Of a stretch of 64,000 nt of DNA, positions 1 to 8,164 are shown piece by piece. The notes beneath the pieces were generated by a model, which was not told where the DNA came from, searched no databases, and saw only the letters and a list, made by a program, of their open reading frames with translations. Position numbers and translations under genes: made by a program. Source of the stretch: an uncultured Prevotella sp. (lineage in GTDB: Bacteria > Bacteroidota > Bacteroidia > Bacteroidales > Bacteroidaceae); the NCBI GenBank assembly GCA_905233825.1, contig CAJOFE010000034.1, positions 20,659 to 84,658 on the forward strand, written 5' to 3'. Every line of letters begins with the position of its first letter. The first letter of the stretch is position 1.

Positions 1-1
1 C

Positions 2-1789
2 AGTTATAAAGAAGCCGAGAAGACGTTCCTGCAACTCATTGATAGCTTAGGAACGACAGAATCGAAGCTCTCACCCCTCACTTCTCACCTCTCACCTCTC
101 ATCATGACCGGGCTTGAGTCTGCCCGCATGGCTCCCCAGTGGAAAGCCGAGGCCGAATACTCGGGCTACACGGTGAAAAAGCAGGAGTTCTTCAACTCGC
201 GCCGCGCCGAATACTCGCCAGCCTTGGCTGGCGACGACTTCGACCAGCTGTACTTCAGTAGCACCCGCAATCAGGCCAAGGGTGAGGAGATTAGCGGCAT
301 CACAGGCACGAAGAATGCTGACATCTTCTTCTCGCAGAAAGACGACAAGGGTAAGTGGTCAAAGCCCGAGCCCATCGACAGTGACCTGAACACGGAAGAC
401 GACGAGGGAGCATGTACCTTCTCGTCAGACTTCAAGACGATGTACCTCACCGTCTGCAAGACCGATCCTGACTATCCCCGCTTTGCACAGGTGGCTACTG
501 CGAAGCGCAGCGACGCCTCATGGGGCAAGGCTACGGTATTAGACATCAGTCGCGATACGCTCTCCACCTTCGCCCATCCCTGCGTCTCGCCCGACGGCCA
601 ATGGCTCTACTTTGTCAGCGACATGCCTGGCGGACAGGGCGGCTACGATATCTGGCGCGCCGAGCTGTCGGGTAACGGTGTCCTCGAGATCGAGAACGTC
701 GGTGCTCCCATCAACACGCCAGGCGACGAGCTGTTCCCCACCTTCCGTCCCAACGGCGACTTCTATTTCAGCAGCAATGGCCATCCGGGCTTCGGCGGAC
801 TGGACATCTACTATGTAGACAATAATGATTCCTCACTCTTCCCTCTTCACTCTTCACTTCAAATAGAGCACCCCGGCTGGCCCCTGAACTCGGCTGGCGA
901 TGACTTCGGCATGACGTTCGAAGGACTGCACAACCGCGGCTACTTCAGCAGCAACCGCGGCGATGCCCGTGGCTGGGACCACATCTACTCGTTCGAGAAG
1001 TCGGAAGTAGTGCAAACCGTGAAGGGCTGGGTGTATGAGCAAGACGGCTACGAGTTACCCCAGGGACTGGTCTATATGGTGGGCAACGACGGTACGAACA
1101 AGAAAATCAGCGTGCGTGGCGATGGTTCCTTCGTCGAGGAAATCAAACCTGGCGTTAGCTACGTCTTCCTCGGAACCTGCAAGGGCTACCTCAACCATAA
1201 GGAGGAGCTGCAAGTGGAGCCCGTGCTGGAATCGGAGGAGTATGTCCTGCAGTTCCCCCTGGCCTCGATTACTGCCCCCGTGCTCATCGACAACATCTTC
1301 TACGACTTTGACAAAGCCACGCTGCGCCCGGAATCTACTGAGGCCCTCGACAAGCTCATCGTATTGCTCAATGAGAATTCCAATGTCACCATCGAGCTCT
1401 CTGCCCACACCGACAACCGAGGCTCCGACCAGTACAACGAGCGGCTGAGCCAGCGACGTGCCGAGAGTGTGGTGAACTATCTCATTGAGCATGGTATTGC
1501 TGCCGACCGCCTGTCACCAGTGGGCTACGGCGAGAAGAAGCCGAAGATCATCAAGAAGAAACTGACAGAGAAATACCCCTGGCTGAAAGCCGACGACCAG
1601 CTGACGGAGGAATTTATCAATGCCCTCGACGACGAGGAGAAGCAGGAAATCTGCCACCAGCTGAACCGTCGCACGGAGTTCACCGTGCTGCGCACCACGT
1701 ATGGAATGTTTGATGCCGAAGGCAAGGCGAAGGAACAGCCCGCCAAGCCGCAGAAGGAAGAACAGCAACAGGAAGAGGAGCTATGGTAA
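2..1789 (+). CDS. PorE-like OmpA-family protein, 5' partial
   Basis: The reading frame is open from the left edge, so the gene begins outside the window; the ATG at 104 lies in the middle of the protein. The first residues (YKEAEKTFLQL) look like the end of a TPR region. Then come about five PD40/WD40-like beta-propeller blades (for example SPDGQWLYFVSD and FRPNGDFYFSSN), a carboxypeptidase-regulatory-like beta-sandwich near codons 1020-1250, and a C-terminal OmpA peptidoglycan-binding domain (FYDFDKATLRPES, SAHTDNRGSDQYN, RLSQRRAESV). This order matches PorE, the periplasmic protein that anchors the type IX secretion machinery to peptidoglycan, although other OmpA proteins share it. Two low-complexity stretches (about 70-103 and 830-862) are read in frame as SPLTSHLSPL and SSLFPLHSSL. 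The stop overlaps the start of the next gene by 7 bases. Confidence 0.85.
   Translation, partial: SYKEAEKTFLQLIDSLGTTESKLSPLTSHLSPLIMTGLESARMAPQWKAEAEYSGYTVKKQEFFNSRRAEYSPALAGDDFDQLYFSSTRNQAKGEEISGITGTKNADIFFSQKDDKGKWSKPEPIDSDLNTEDDEGACTFSSDFKTMYLTVCKTDPDYPRFAQVATAKRSDASWGKATVLDISRDTLSTFAHPCVSPDGQWLYFVSDMPGGQGGYDIWRAELSGNGVLEIENVGAPINTPGDELFPTFRPNGDFYFSSNGHPGFGGLDIYYVDNNDSSLFPLHSSLQIEHPGWPLNSAGDDFGMTFEGLHNRGYFSSNRGDARGWDHIYSFEKSEVVQTVKGWVYEQDGYELPQGLVYMVGNDGTNKKISVRGDGSFVEEIKPGVSYVFLGTCKGYLNHKEELQVEPVLESEEYVLQFPLASITAPVLIDNIFYDFDKATLRPESTEALDKLIVLLNENSNVTIELSAHTDNRGSDQYNERLSQRRAESVVNYLIEHGIAADRLSPVGYGEKKPKIIKKKLTEKYPWLKADDQLTEEFINALDDEEKQEICHQLNRRTEFTVLRTTYGMFDAEGKAKEQPAKPQKEEQQQEEELW
70..103. 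repeat. TCACCTC micro-repeat inside a CDS
   Basis: Imperfect tandem copies of a 7-8 base pyrimidine-rich unit (CTCACCT / CTCACTT) are read in frame in the PorE-like gene. A second tract of related units (CTCTTCC / CTCTTCA) lies at about 830-862 in the same gene. Similar tracts occur between genes elsewhere in the window. Confidence 0.7.
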
Positions 1790-3057
1790 CACTACCCGAG
1801 GAGTTTATCCGCATCACACGCCAGCTGATGGGTGAGGAACGCTTCGCCAGCTATCTCGCCGCCTTCGACGAGGAGCCTCCCGTCAGCATCCGTCTGAATC
1901 CCAAAAAGATTAATTCTCAATTCTCCGCTCGGCTCTGCCGCTTGGCTCGTCCAAGAATTCTTAATTCTCAATTCAATCTTGTTCCTTGGTGTGATTACGG
2001 TTACTACCTCACCCATCGCCCCAACTTCACCTTCGACCCCCTGCTGCATGCCGGCTGTTACTACGTGCAGGAGGCTGCATCCATGTTCATCCATCACATC
2101 CTGAAGAACCTCCCTTTCCTTGAGGAAGGGGCGGGAGCAGACATTCTCGACCTCTGCGCCGCTCCTGGCGGCAAATCCACCTGTGCCATCTCAGCCCTGC
2201 CCGAAGGAACGAAGCTATGGGCGAACGAGCCTATACGCCAGCGCGCCAGCATCCTTCTGGAGAACATCACGAAGTGGGGCTACCCCGACTGCACCGTCAC
2301 TAACAACTACCCACGCGACTATGTCCGCTCTGGCCTACTGTTCGACATCATCCTCTGCGATGTGCCTTGCTCCGGCGAAGGCATGTTCCGTCGTGACCCG
2401 CAGACTATCAGTGAATGGAGTGCGCAGAACGTTGAGAAATGCTGGCGCCTGCAACGCGAGATTGTCAGCGATGCCTGGCAATGTTTGCGCCCCGGTGGCG
2501 TGCTCATCTATAGCACGTGCACCTTCAATACGAAGGAGAACGAGGAGAACATACGTTGGATTCTGGAGCATTTCGATGCCGACATCCTGCCCATGTCCAC
2601 ACAGCCCGAGTGGAACATCACTGGTTCGCTGCTTACAGGCTTCGATGCACCCGTCTATCGCTTCATCCCAGGAATAACAAGAAGTGAGGGGCTGTTTGTG
2701 GCGGTGATAAGGAAAACCATCCCCAACCTGAGACCCACCTCCATCCCCTCCCGTGCGGGAAGGGAGTCAAGATACTCCAAAAGGCAGCTGTCATCCCTCA
2801 AGATAATCAATCCCCCCTCGTGCGCGGGAGGCGATGAGGGTGATGTTCCCCTTTCCTACCCCCAAGCCATTGCCTACTTGCGCGGCGAGGCCATCGTGCT
2901 GCCAGAAGAAGCGCCGCGTGGCATCGTCACCGTCAGCTTCATGGGTCACCCGCTGGGTCAGGTGAAGAACATCGGCAATCGCGCCAACAACCTCTACCCC
3001 AAAGAGTGGCGCATCAAGAGTACGCACATACCACAGGAATATGAGCCGATTATGTAG
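1783..3057 (+). CDS. RsmF/NOL1-NOP2-sun type rRNA cytosine-C5 methyltransferase
   Basis: A SAM-dependent RNA m5C methyltransferase. The SAM-binding motif LDLCAAPGGKST is at about residue 120, the PC motif CDVPCSGEGMF near 190 and the catalytic TC motif YSTCTFNTKENEENI near 242. A PUA-like C-terminal region follows (LRGEAIVLP to the end). The start ATG overlaps the upstream stop (ATGGTAA), so translation is probably coupled. Two segments do not look like the family. Residues 42-64 are encoded by AATTCTCAATTC micro-repeats around a 33 bp repeat that recurs at 28543. Residues 313-351 are encoded by two GC-rich palindromes. Both lie in linkers outside the catalytic motifs and keep the frame, so the enzyme is probably functional. 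Bacterial relatives act on 16S rRNA; the exact target base here is not known. Confidence 0.9.
   Translation: MVTLPEEFIRITRQLMGEERFASYLAAFDEEPPVSIRLNPKKINSQFSARLCRLARPRILNSQFNLVPWCDYGYYLTHRPNFTFDPLLHAGCYYVQEAASMFIHHILKNLPFLEEGAGADILDLCAAPGGKSTCAISALPEGTKLWANEPIRQRASILLENITKWGYPDCTVTNNYPRDYVRSGLLFDIILCDVPCSGEGMFRRDPQTISEWSAQNVEKCWRLQREIVSDAWQCLRPGGVLIYSTCTFNTKENEENIRWILEHFDADILPMSTQPEWNITGSLLTGFDAPVYRFIPGITRSEGLFVAVIRKTIPNLRPTSIPSRAGRESRYSKRQLSSLKIINPPSCAGGDEGDVPLSYPQAIAYLRGEAIVLPEEAPRGIVTVSFMGHPLGQVKNIGNRANNLYPKEWRIKSTHIPQEYEPIM
1926..1958 (+). repeat. 33 bp interspersed repeat, in-frame copy
   Basis: CGCTCGG..TGCCGCTTGGCTCGTCC..AGAAT; differs at one base from the intergenic copy at 28543-28575. 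It is flanked on both sides by TTAATTCTCAATTC micro-repeats and is translated as part of the rsmF-like gene. Confidence 0.85.
2745..2831. repeat. two GC-rich palindromic elements inside rsmF-like gene
   Basis: CCCCTCCCGTGCGGGAAGGG (2745-2764) and CCCCCCTCGTGCGCGGGAGG (2812-2831), about 50 bases apart, both in frame. They belong to the same family as the perfect intergenic palindrome at 28406-28425. Confidence 0.8.
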
Positions 3058-3534
3058 AGGGGGGGTAAAAAAGGAGTGAAATATTGATAATATTGATAAT
3101 AGTGATAATAACGTGTAAATCAAAATCGCCTAAAAGCGGACTTAACTGCCTACAGATGTGAGAGTTAGCTATCTATAAAGGCTTTATAGGAATAGCAGAA
3201 TCTATCGTGAATTCTTCGCAAGAAACTATTGTTTTTCATGAAAAAGAGGGAAAATCCACCTGTTTTAGCCTATTTTTAGTATGTTTTTCCTGTTTTTGAG
3301 CCTTTTTTGATACCGCATACAGGATGTAAAGATACGAAATTTGTCAGACAAAACAAAACGATAATGACAATAATGACAATAATGACATATTGTTTTATGA
3401 TATATCATATAATAAATAAAAAATAATTCTATAAATATATACTGTCATTATTGTCATTATCTACTAAATATTAAAAAACGTTAATGAAAGATGAATGGTT
3501 ATGCACTGATGTTGCATTAATGAATAAAAATTCG
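3058..3534. other. gene-free AT-rich gap with inverted TGACAATAA array
   Basis: No credible gene. The notable element is a 19 bp perfect inverted repeat, GATAATGACAATAATGACA at 3360-3378 against its complement at 3443-3461. The left arm carries a third TGACA copy, and the arms enclose about 64 very AT-rich bases. A short hairpin TATAAAGGCTTTATA lies near 3175-3190. The repeated 9-mer TGACAATAA looks iteron-like, but no function can be assigned from sequence. Confidence 0.6.
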
Positions 3535-3542
3535 TAACTTTG
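3535..3542 (+). promoter_or_regulatory. promoter -7 box TAACTTTG
   Basis: Matches the Bacteroidales TAnnTTTG element. The only thing downstream on this strand is the HU-type gene remnant at 3717, so this is probably the relict promoter of that gene. Confidence 0.45.
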
Positions 3543-3587
3543 CTGTTGAAAAGATGTGTTAGCAAGTAGCCTTCTCTCAGTAAAAAT

Positions 3588-3676
3588 AAAGCACGCCGCT
3601 CATCGAAATTAGCGCGCTCCTCGATGAAAATAGCGGGTTGCTCGTTTAGAAAAGGAGGCAGCAAACCGTTTAACAC
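3588..3676 (+). repeat. 90 bp interspersed repeat with 21 bp internal units (copy 1)
   Basis: Three diverged units of about 21-23 bases with the pattern CTCGnnGAAAATAGCG followed by a G/C-rich end. The same arrangement occurs at 56585-56675 (plus) and 11662-11760 (minus). All three copies contain GAAAATAGCGG or a close variant and end in a GGCAGC-like segment; copies 1 and 3 both continue into ACCGTTTAAC. Confidence 0.8.
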
Positions 3677-3716
3677 AAATTTGGTATATTACAGAACTTT
3701 TAATGAATTAAGTTTT

Positions 3717-3806
3717 ATGGCATAAACTAATCTTCCGATTCGCATTGACGCCCGTCGTAACAACAACGAGTCGAGCACCAAATATGGACGCATTTATCCT
3801 GCGTTA
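3717..3806 (+). pseudogene. HU-HIG type DNA-binding protein, 5' remnant
   Basis: Aligns codon by codon with the first 30 codons of the intact gene at 27862. The shared residues include IDARRNNNESSTKYGRIYP, and the distance from the ATG is identical. Codon 3 is TAA, and the similarity stops at the 3' end of queF, whose stop codon (opposite strand) overlaps the last aligned codon. It is therefore a dead 5' fragment left by a rearrangement. Seen directly: the alignment and the stop codon. Inferred: the deletion or inversion that removed the rest. Confidence 0.85.
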
Positions 3807-4274
3807 TTCGCCCTTCTGGAAGCCGTGGTTCATCAACCGCTGACGGGCCATCTCCTCGTACTTCGTACCCAGACGGCCATAGTTGGCATAGGGATAGATG
3901 CTGATGCCGCCACGGGGCAGGAAGAGCCCTAAGACCTCGATATACTTAGGATTCATCAGGCGCACAAGGTCTTTCATGATGGTGTTCACGCAGTCCTCGT
4001 GGAAGTCGCCGTGGTTGCGGAAGGAGAAGAGATAGAGCTTCAGGCTCTTGCTCTCCACCATGCGCTCGCCAGGCATGTAGAGAATCTTGATCTCGGCAAA
4101 GTCGGGTTGCCCGGTGATGGGGCACAGCGTGGTGAACTCAGGGCAGTTGAACTGCACCCAGTAGTCATTGTCAGGATGCTGGTTCTGGAAGGTCTCCAGC
4201 AGCGACGGGTCGTAGTTGTTAGCATATTGCGTCTCCTTGCCCAACAGTTGCAGGTGTTCGTTCTCTCTTGACAT
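3804..4274 (-). CDS. queF: NADPH-dependent 7-cyano-7-deazaguanine reductase QueF
   Basis: Reduces preQ0 to preQ1 in queuosine biosynthesis, in the cytoplasm. At 156 residues this is the short, unimodular QueF type. The nucleophilic cysteine lies in [16 protein letters not shown] (about residue 51) and the QueF signature is [15 protein letters not shown], followed by GDFHEDCVN with the conserved histidine and glutamate. It is last in a minus-strand run after the cation exchanger (27-base gap) and a lipoprotein gene, so probably cotranscribed. Its 3' end abuts the HU remnant, but the C-terminus looks normal. Confidence 0.95.
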   Translation of the reverse strand: MSRENEHLQLLGKETQYANNYDPSLLETFQNQHPDNDYWVQFNCPEFTTLCPITGQPDFAEIKILYMPGERMVESKSLKLYLFSFRNHGDFHEDCVNTIMKDLVRLMNPKYIEVLGLFLPRGGISIYPYANYGRLGTKYEEMARQRLMNHGFQKGE

Positions 4275-4301
4275 GATTATAAGTTTTTAAATGTTATAGT
4301 G

Positions 4302-5264
4302 TTATAGATTATACAGCAGCCAGCCCATGTAGCCAAGGAAGAGGATGGTAAGCAGCGCTCCTTCCCAACGTTCTACGGTGTACTTGGTGTACGAGAAGAG
4401 CCAGATGAGTACCACCGAGACAAGCATCGTGCCCACATCGACCATGGTGATGCCGCCAATCTGCATGGGGCAAATGACGGCCGTGATGCCAAGAATAAGC
4501 AGCACGTTGAACACATTGGAGCCTATCACGTTGCCAATGGCGATGGCCGAGCGCCCTTTGCGAGCAGCCACAACACTGGTGGCCAGTTCGGGCAGCGAAG
4601 TTCCGCCTGCCACTACCGTCAGACCGATGACGCCATCGCTGACACCCAGCGATGCAGCCAGGTCAGAGGCATTACCCACAAAGAGATTGCTGCCGGAAAC
4701 AAGGCATGCCAGTCCCACGACAACAAAGAAGAGGCCCTTCCCCATCGGCATTTCCTCACGTCTGCCTGTAGCCTCGCTGCTGCCACCATTCTTCTTTGCC
4801 ACACGGAACGTGTATATCATAAAGACCACGAAGCCTGTTAGCAGCAGGATGCCGTCCAGGCGGCTGATGCTGTTGCCAATGATATTGAGTGAGCCAAAGC
4901 TGTCAAGACAGAGCACAACGAGCAGCACGGAAGCCATGACTGCAAAGGGGATGTCTTTCTTCACCGTAACGGGACTGATGACCATTGGAGCCACCATAGC
5001 GGCGCAACCCACGATGAGCATGGAATTGAAGATGTTGGAGCCAATGACATTGCCCACCGCCAAATCGGGCGTTCCCTTGAGAGCCGACACAATGCTGACG
5101 AACAATTCAGGTGCCGAGGTGCCTGCTGCCACAATCGTCAGACCTATCACTATCTCAGGCACCTTCATGCGGCGTGCCAGGGCTGAGGCTCCTTCTGTCA
5201 GCCAATCAGCTCCCTTCAACACGAGAACGATACCAATGACGATGAAAAGAATGTTGAGCAGCAT
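4302..5264 (-). CDS. calcium/sodium antiporter (CaCA family, YrbG-like)
   Basis: An inner-membrane cation exchanger with about ten hydrophobic segments and the two internal alpha-repeats of the family. The first repeat carries TIVAAGTSAPELFVS..GNVIGSNIFN, the second TVVAGGTSLPELATS..GNVIGSNVFN; the acidic residues in these motifs bind the transported cation. Length 320 residues is normal. The gene lies 12 bases after the lipoprotein stop and 27 bases before queF. It could export Ca2+ in exchange for Na+, linking it to the sodium gradient made by the Nqr pump nearby, but the real substrate is not shown by sequence. Confidence 0.92.
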   Translation of the reverse strand: MLLNILFIVIGIVLVLKGADWLTEGASALARRMKVPEIVIGLTIVAAGTSAPELFVSIVSALKGTPDLAVGNVIGSNIFNSMLIVGCAAMVAPMVISPVTVKKDIPFAVMASVLLVVLCLDSFGSLNIIGNSISRLDGILLLTGFVVFMIYTFRVAKKNGGSSEATGRREEMPMGKGLFFVVVGLACLVSGSNLFVGNASDLAASLGVSDGVIGLTVVAGGTSLPELATSVVAARKGRSAIAIGNVIGSNVFNVLLILGITAVICPMQIGGITMVDVGTMLVSVVLIWLFSYTKYTVERWEGALLTILFLGYMGWLLYNL

Positions 5265-5276
5265 GGCAGCTTGATA

Positions 5277-6374
5277 CTAATATTCAAAAGTATAGACGAT
5301 TGGCTGATTGCTACGTGTCACAGTAAGCGTATTCACGCTGCGGTTGGCGTTCAGCTTCACCTCCACGTTGTTCTCATGGCCATTGGCATAAGCTGTCTTG
5401 ACGATACTCGTCTGGCGAGCATATCGGAAGAGGGACAACAGCTGATAAGGGTCGCACTGCTCAGTACCGAAGACGAGCTGATTGACATCGACCGACTGGT
5501 AGCGGTTGTCGTAGTCTGAATACTTCAGTTTACACTTCATTATCTCAGTACCTGCTGACGTCACTCGGGCAATGCTCAGACTGTCGGCACAATGCAGGCT
5601 GTCAGGTGTCAGGCTCTGCCCATTCAGCAGGTAGGCATAATACGTATTGCTGCCGAGCAACGTGCGATGCTCCAGATTGAAGGCATAGTTGGCAGAAACG
5701 GACAAGTAGTGGTCGTAGAGCTGTGAGGCATAGGTGACGGTATCGCCCATGCCAACGAGCCGCTTCGGCTGATAGTCGTTCGAGTACGAGCCAGTAAGCG
5801 TCTTGTCCCTGTCCTGCACGGTGAGCACGCTGTCACGGTCATTATAGGAAAGGGTGAGCTGGTGCAACAATACGTCTTCTTTCGTGATGCGCAGCGACAG
5901 CGGGCGGTGCTGTGCATCATAGGTCAGTTCAAAGTGCGAACCGTCACTACCCGTGATGGTCTTCACATCGGCAGCCGAACCCAGAGAGCCGTCGCCACGG
6001 GTGGCATACTGCCAATAGGCAATGGTGCAATAAGCGTCGCCAGGATGCTCGGTGTCGTTGAAGGTGAACCACGTACCACGACCCTCGCCAGTGGTGTTCT
6101 GCTCGAACAGCAACGGGAAGGTGTAATATGTATAGGCTTTGCCTGCGCTGGCCTCCAGCTTGCACCAAGTGGCAGAGGCATCGCGGGATACGTTCCATTG
6201 TCCGTAGCTAATGAACGAGACGGTATCCACCTGATTATTGGCAAACAACGCCGTCAGCGCATACTGCGGCTTGCGGAATACGAAGCCTGCTTCATAAGGG
6301 TCTTCACTGTTCAGACACGAGGCAGCAAGCACCAATACGGCTGCTCCTGCCAAAAGATTTCGTAGTGTTTTCAT
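5277..6374 (-). CDS. lipoprotein of unknown function
   Basis: The N-terminus has a lipoprotein signal peptide with lipobox LAASC, placing the acylated cysteine at residue 20, so the product is anchored to a membrane, possibly surface-exposed. Residues of about 50-90 (SYGQWNVSRDASATWCKLE) resemble a BACON-like beta-sandwich. The middle part contains YDAQHRPLSLRI and further short beta-strand repeats like those in RHS/YD-type Bacteroidales lipoproteins. I do not recognise a catalytic motif. It is the first gene of a likely minus-strand operon with the exchanger and queF, which gives no clear functional hint. Confidence 0.75.
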   Translation of the reverse strand: MKTLRNLLAGAAVLVLAASCLNSEDPYEAGFVFRKPQYALTALFANNQVDTVSFISYGQWNVSRDASATWCKLEASAGKAYTYYTFPLLFEQNTTGEGRGTWFTFNDTEHPGDAYCTIAYWQYATRGDGSLGSAADVKTITGSDGSHFELTYDAQHRPLSLRITKEDVLLHQLTLSYNDRDSVLTVQDRDKTLTGSYSNDYQPKRLVGMGDTVTYASQLYDHYLSVSANYAFNLEHRTLLGSNTYYAYLLNGQSLTPDSLHCADSLSIARVTSAGTEIMKCKLKYSDYDNRYQSVDVNQLVFGTEQCDPYQLLSLFRYARQTSIVKTAYANGHENNVEVKLNANRSVNTLTVTRSNQPIVYTFEY

Positions 6375-6397
6375 TTTTATATCGTCTTTTCCTTATT

Positions 6398-6781
6398 TTA
6401 TTCTATATCAATTAAGAAAGCATCTATCTGCCGACGGTCTTTTTTTGTGGGACGACCTGTGCCGCGAGCCCGATCAACGAAACCGCTGATGCGCGTCATC
6501 TCCAAGAGGTCGTACTGGTCTTGAGGGGTGACATTCTCGTAGATCTCGGGTAGCAGCTTGGCACCCACACGCTGCTCGATAGGTTTCAGCAGTCGGAAAC
6601 TGAAGGTGACGGGAGGCTTGCGCACGCTGATGATATCTTCCACTTTCACCATGCGCGAGGGCTTCACATTCACACCATTCACCGCCACTCGTCCGTTTTT
6701 ACAGGCATCGGCAGCAATGGTGCGTGTCTTGAAGATGCGGGCTGCCCACAGCCATTTATCTACTCTTGCTTCTTCTGACAT
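6398..6781 (-). CDS. hslR: RNA-binding S4 domain protein, Hsp15 family
   Basis: The 127-residue protein starts with an S4 RNA-binding fold (RVDKWLWAARIFKTRTIAADACKNGRVAVNGVNVKPS), typical of Hsp15. Family members bind free 50S subunits carrying stalled nascent chains. The basic C-terminal region (GRPTKKDRRQ) is also typical. Its start lies 22 bases inside the 3' end of pth. Both products act on peptidyl-tRNA or stalled ribosomes, which fits a shared transcript rplY-pth-hslR. Confidence 0.9.
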   Translation of the reverse strand: MSEEARVDKWLWAARIFKTRTIAADACKNGRVAVNGVNVKPSRMVKVEDIISVRKPPVTFSFRLLKPIEQRVGAKLLPEIYENVTPQDQYDLLEMTRISGFVDRARGTGRPTKKDRRQIDAFLIDIE

Positions 6782-7353
6782 GCTTTCTTCCCCATTTTAT
6801 TATACTGATTCATCGTGATGTCGATACCGGCAAGCACGAAGCTCTCAATCACTTTCACGGCAATGTCGATGCTGGGCTGCAACAGGTCGAGTTCTTCCTG
6901 CGAATAGCGCCCCAGCACCCAGTCTATTTGTCCGCCCATCTGATAGTCGGAACCGATGCCCATACGCAAACGGGCATACTGCTGACCGATGAGCTGCTGG
7001 ATATGTCCCAGCCCGTTGTGGCCACCATTCGAGCCGTTGGCCTTCAGGCGGAAAGAACCTAAGGGAAGTGCTACGTCATCGCTGACGACGAGCAGATGCT
7101 GCTGGTCGATGTTCTCCTTGTTCAGCCAGTAGCGCACAGCATTGCCGCTCAGATTCATATAGGTGGTAGGCTTCAGCAGGAACACCTTACGCCCACGCAC
7201 CGAAACCTCAGCGACGAAGCCATAACGACGGTCGCTGAAAATAGCGTTGGATGCCTTCGCAAAAGCATCCAACACCATGAATCCTGTATTGTGGCGGGTC
7301 AGGGCATATTCATCGCCCGGATTCCCCAGTCCAACAATTAAAAACTTATCCAT
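6760..7353 (-). CDS. pth: peptidyl-tRNA hydrolase
   Basis: Cleaves the ester bond of peptidyl-tRNA released from stalled ribosomes. Family motifs: VGLGNPGDEYALTRHNTGF with the catalytic histidine of RHN, the KPTTYMNLSG segment, DDVALPLG with the catalytic aspartate, and GGHNGLGHI. At 197 residues it is of usual length. It lies 3 bases downstream of rplY and overlaps hslR by 22 bases. The rplY-pth pairing is common in bacteria. Confidence 0.96.
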   Translation of the reverse strand: MDKFLIVGLGNPGDEYALTRHNTGFMVLDAFAKASNAIFSDRRYGFVAEVSVRGRKVFLLKPTTYMNLSGNAVRYWLNKENIDQQHLLVVSDDVALPLGSFRLKANGSNGGHNGLGHIQQLIGQQYARLRMGIGSDYQMGGQIDWVLGRYSQEELDLLQPSIDIAVKVIESFVLAGIDITMNQYNKMGKKACQKKQE

Positions 7354-7356
7354 ACA

Positions 7357-7956
7357 TTACTCTGCGGCAGCAGCAGCGGCAGCCGACTTGGAAGCGCGGG
7401 TCTCCTTCACCGAGCAGACAACTACCTGAGCGGGAGTAGCCAGCGTCAGACCCTCGAACTTCAGCTCACCCACCTTGATGGCCTTACCCAGAGCGAGGTT
7501 GGTAACGTCGATCTCCAGAATCTCGGGGATGTTCATATAAGGAGCGGTCACGTCGATCTTGCGGATGCTGAGGTTCAGCTTACCACCGTCGCGCACACCC
7601 TGTGCCAGACCATTCAGCTTCACAGGAATACCCACGGTAATGTCCTTCTGCTCGTTTATCTCGTAGAAGTCGGCGTGCAGCAGAGCGTCGGTCGTGGGGT
7701 GGAACTGCAGCTCCTTGATGATAGCCTTGTGCTCATTACCGTCAATATTGATGCTGACGACATAGACATGCGGGGTATAGACAACCTTGCGAAGCTCCGT
7801 GAAGGGAACAGCGAAGGAGAATGCCTCGGGCAGGCCCTTCTCATCTTTCTTCTCACCATACATGTTGCAGGGAACCAAACCCTCCTTGCGCATCAGTTTT
7901 GTGGCCTTCTTGCCAGTGGTCTCGCGCTTCTGACCGTTGATTGCAATTTCTTTCAT
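7357..7956 (-). CDS. rplY: 50S ribosomal protein L25/Ctc
   Basis: Binds 5S rRNA in the large ribosomal subunit. At 199 residues it is the two-domain Ctc/TL5 form: an N-terminal 5S-binding beta-barrel (IAINGQKRETTGKKATKLMR, then VYVVSINIDG) and a C-terminal TL5 domain (KLNLSIRKIDVTAPYMNIPE). It ends in a run of seven alanines. First gene of the rplY-pth-hslR group, with a TACCTTTG box 82 bases upstream. Confidence 0.95.
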   Translation of the reverse strand: MKEIAINGQKRETTGKKATKLMRKEGLVPCNMYGEKKDEKGLPEAFSFAVPFTELRKVVYTPHVYVVSINIDGNEHKAIIKELQFHPTTDALLHADFYEINEQKDITVGIPVKLNGLAQGVRDGGKLNLSIRKIDVTAPYMNIPEILEIDVTNLALGKAIKVGELKFEGLTLATPAQVVVCSVKETRASKSAAAAAAAE

Positions 7957-8037
7957 AACGTTTGTGTTACTCTAAATTAAGTTGTTTTAAAATGTTTTGT
8001 TGCGACTTAATTCGCCATCACACGAAAAAAGCGGGTG

Positions 8038-8045
8038 CAAAGGTA
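8038..8045 (-). promoter_or_regulatory. promoter -7 box TACCTTTG for rplY operon
   Basis: Perfect TAnnTTTG on the minus strand upstream of rplY. No exact TTTG -33 box is visible at the expected spacing. The adjacent stretch 8052-8094 is a TTGATAATTGA micro-repeat. Confidence 0.65.
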
Positions 8046-8129
8046 CGAAATAAAATTGAAATTTGATAATTGATAATTGAAAATTTATAAAAAAAGTACA
8101 TTTTTCTTGTATAATAGCGGAAAAATAGC

Positions 8130-8137
8130 TAATTTTG
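8130..8137 (+). promoter_or_regulatory. promoter -7 box TAATTTTG for nusB
   Basis: TAATTTTG 27 bases before the nusB ATG; divergent from the rplY promoter. Confidence 0.7.
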
Positions 8138-8164
8138 CACCGATAAATTTTATTATTAGGCTAA

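Noticed and set aside
3323..3345. Minus-strand promoter-like TATCTTTA
   Set aside because: Box is imperfect and there is no gene downstream on that strand; could be a relic.
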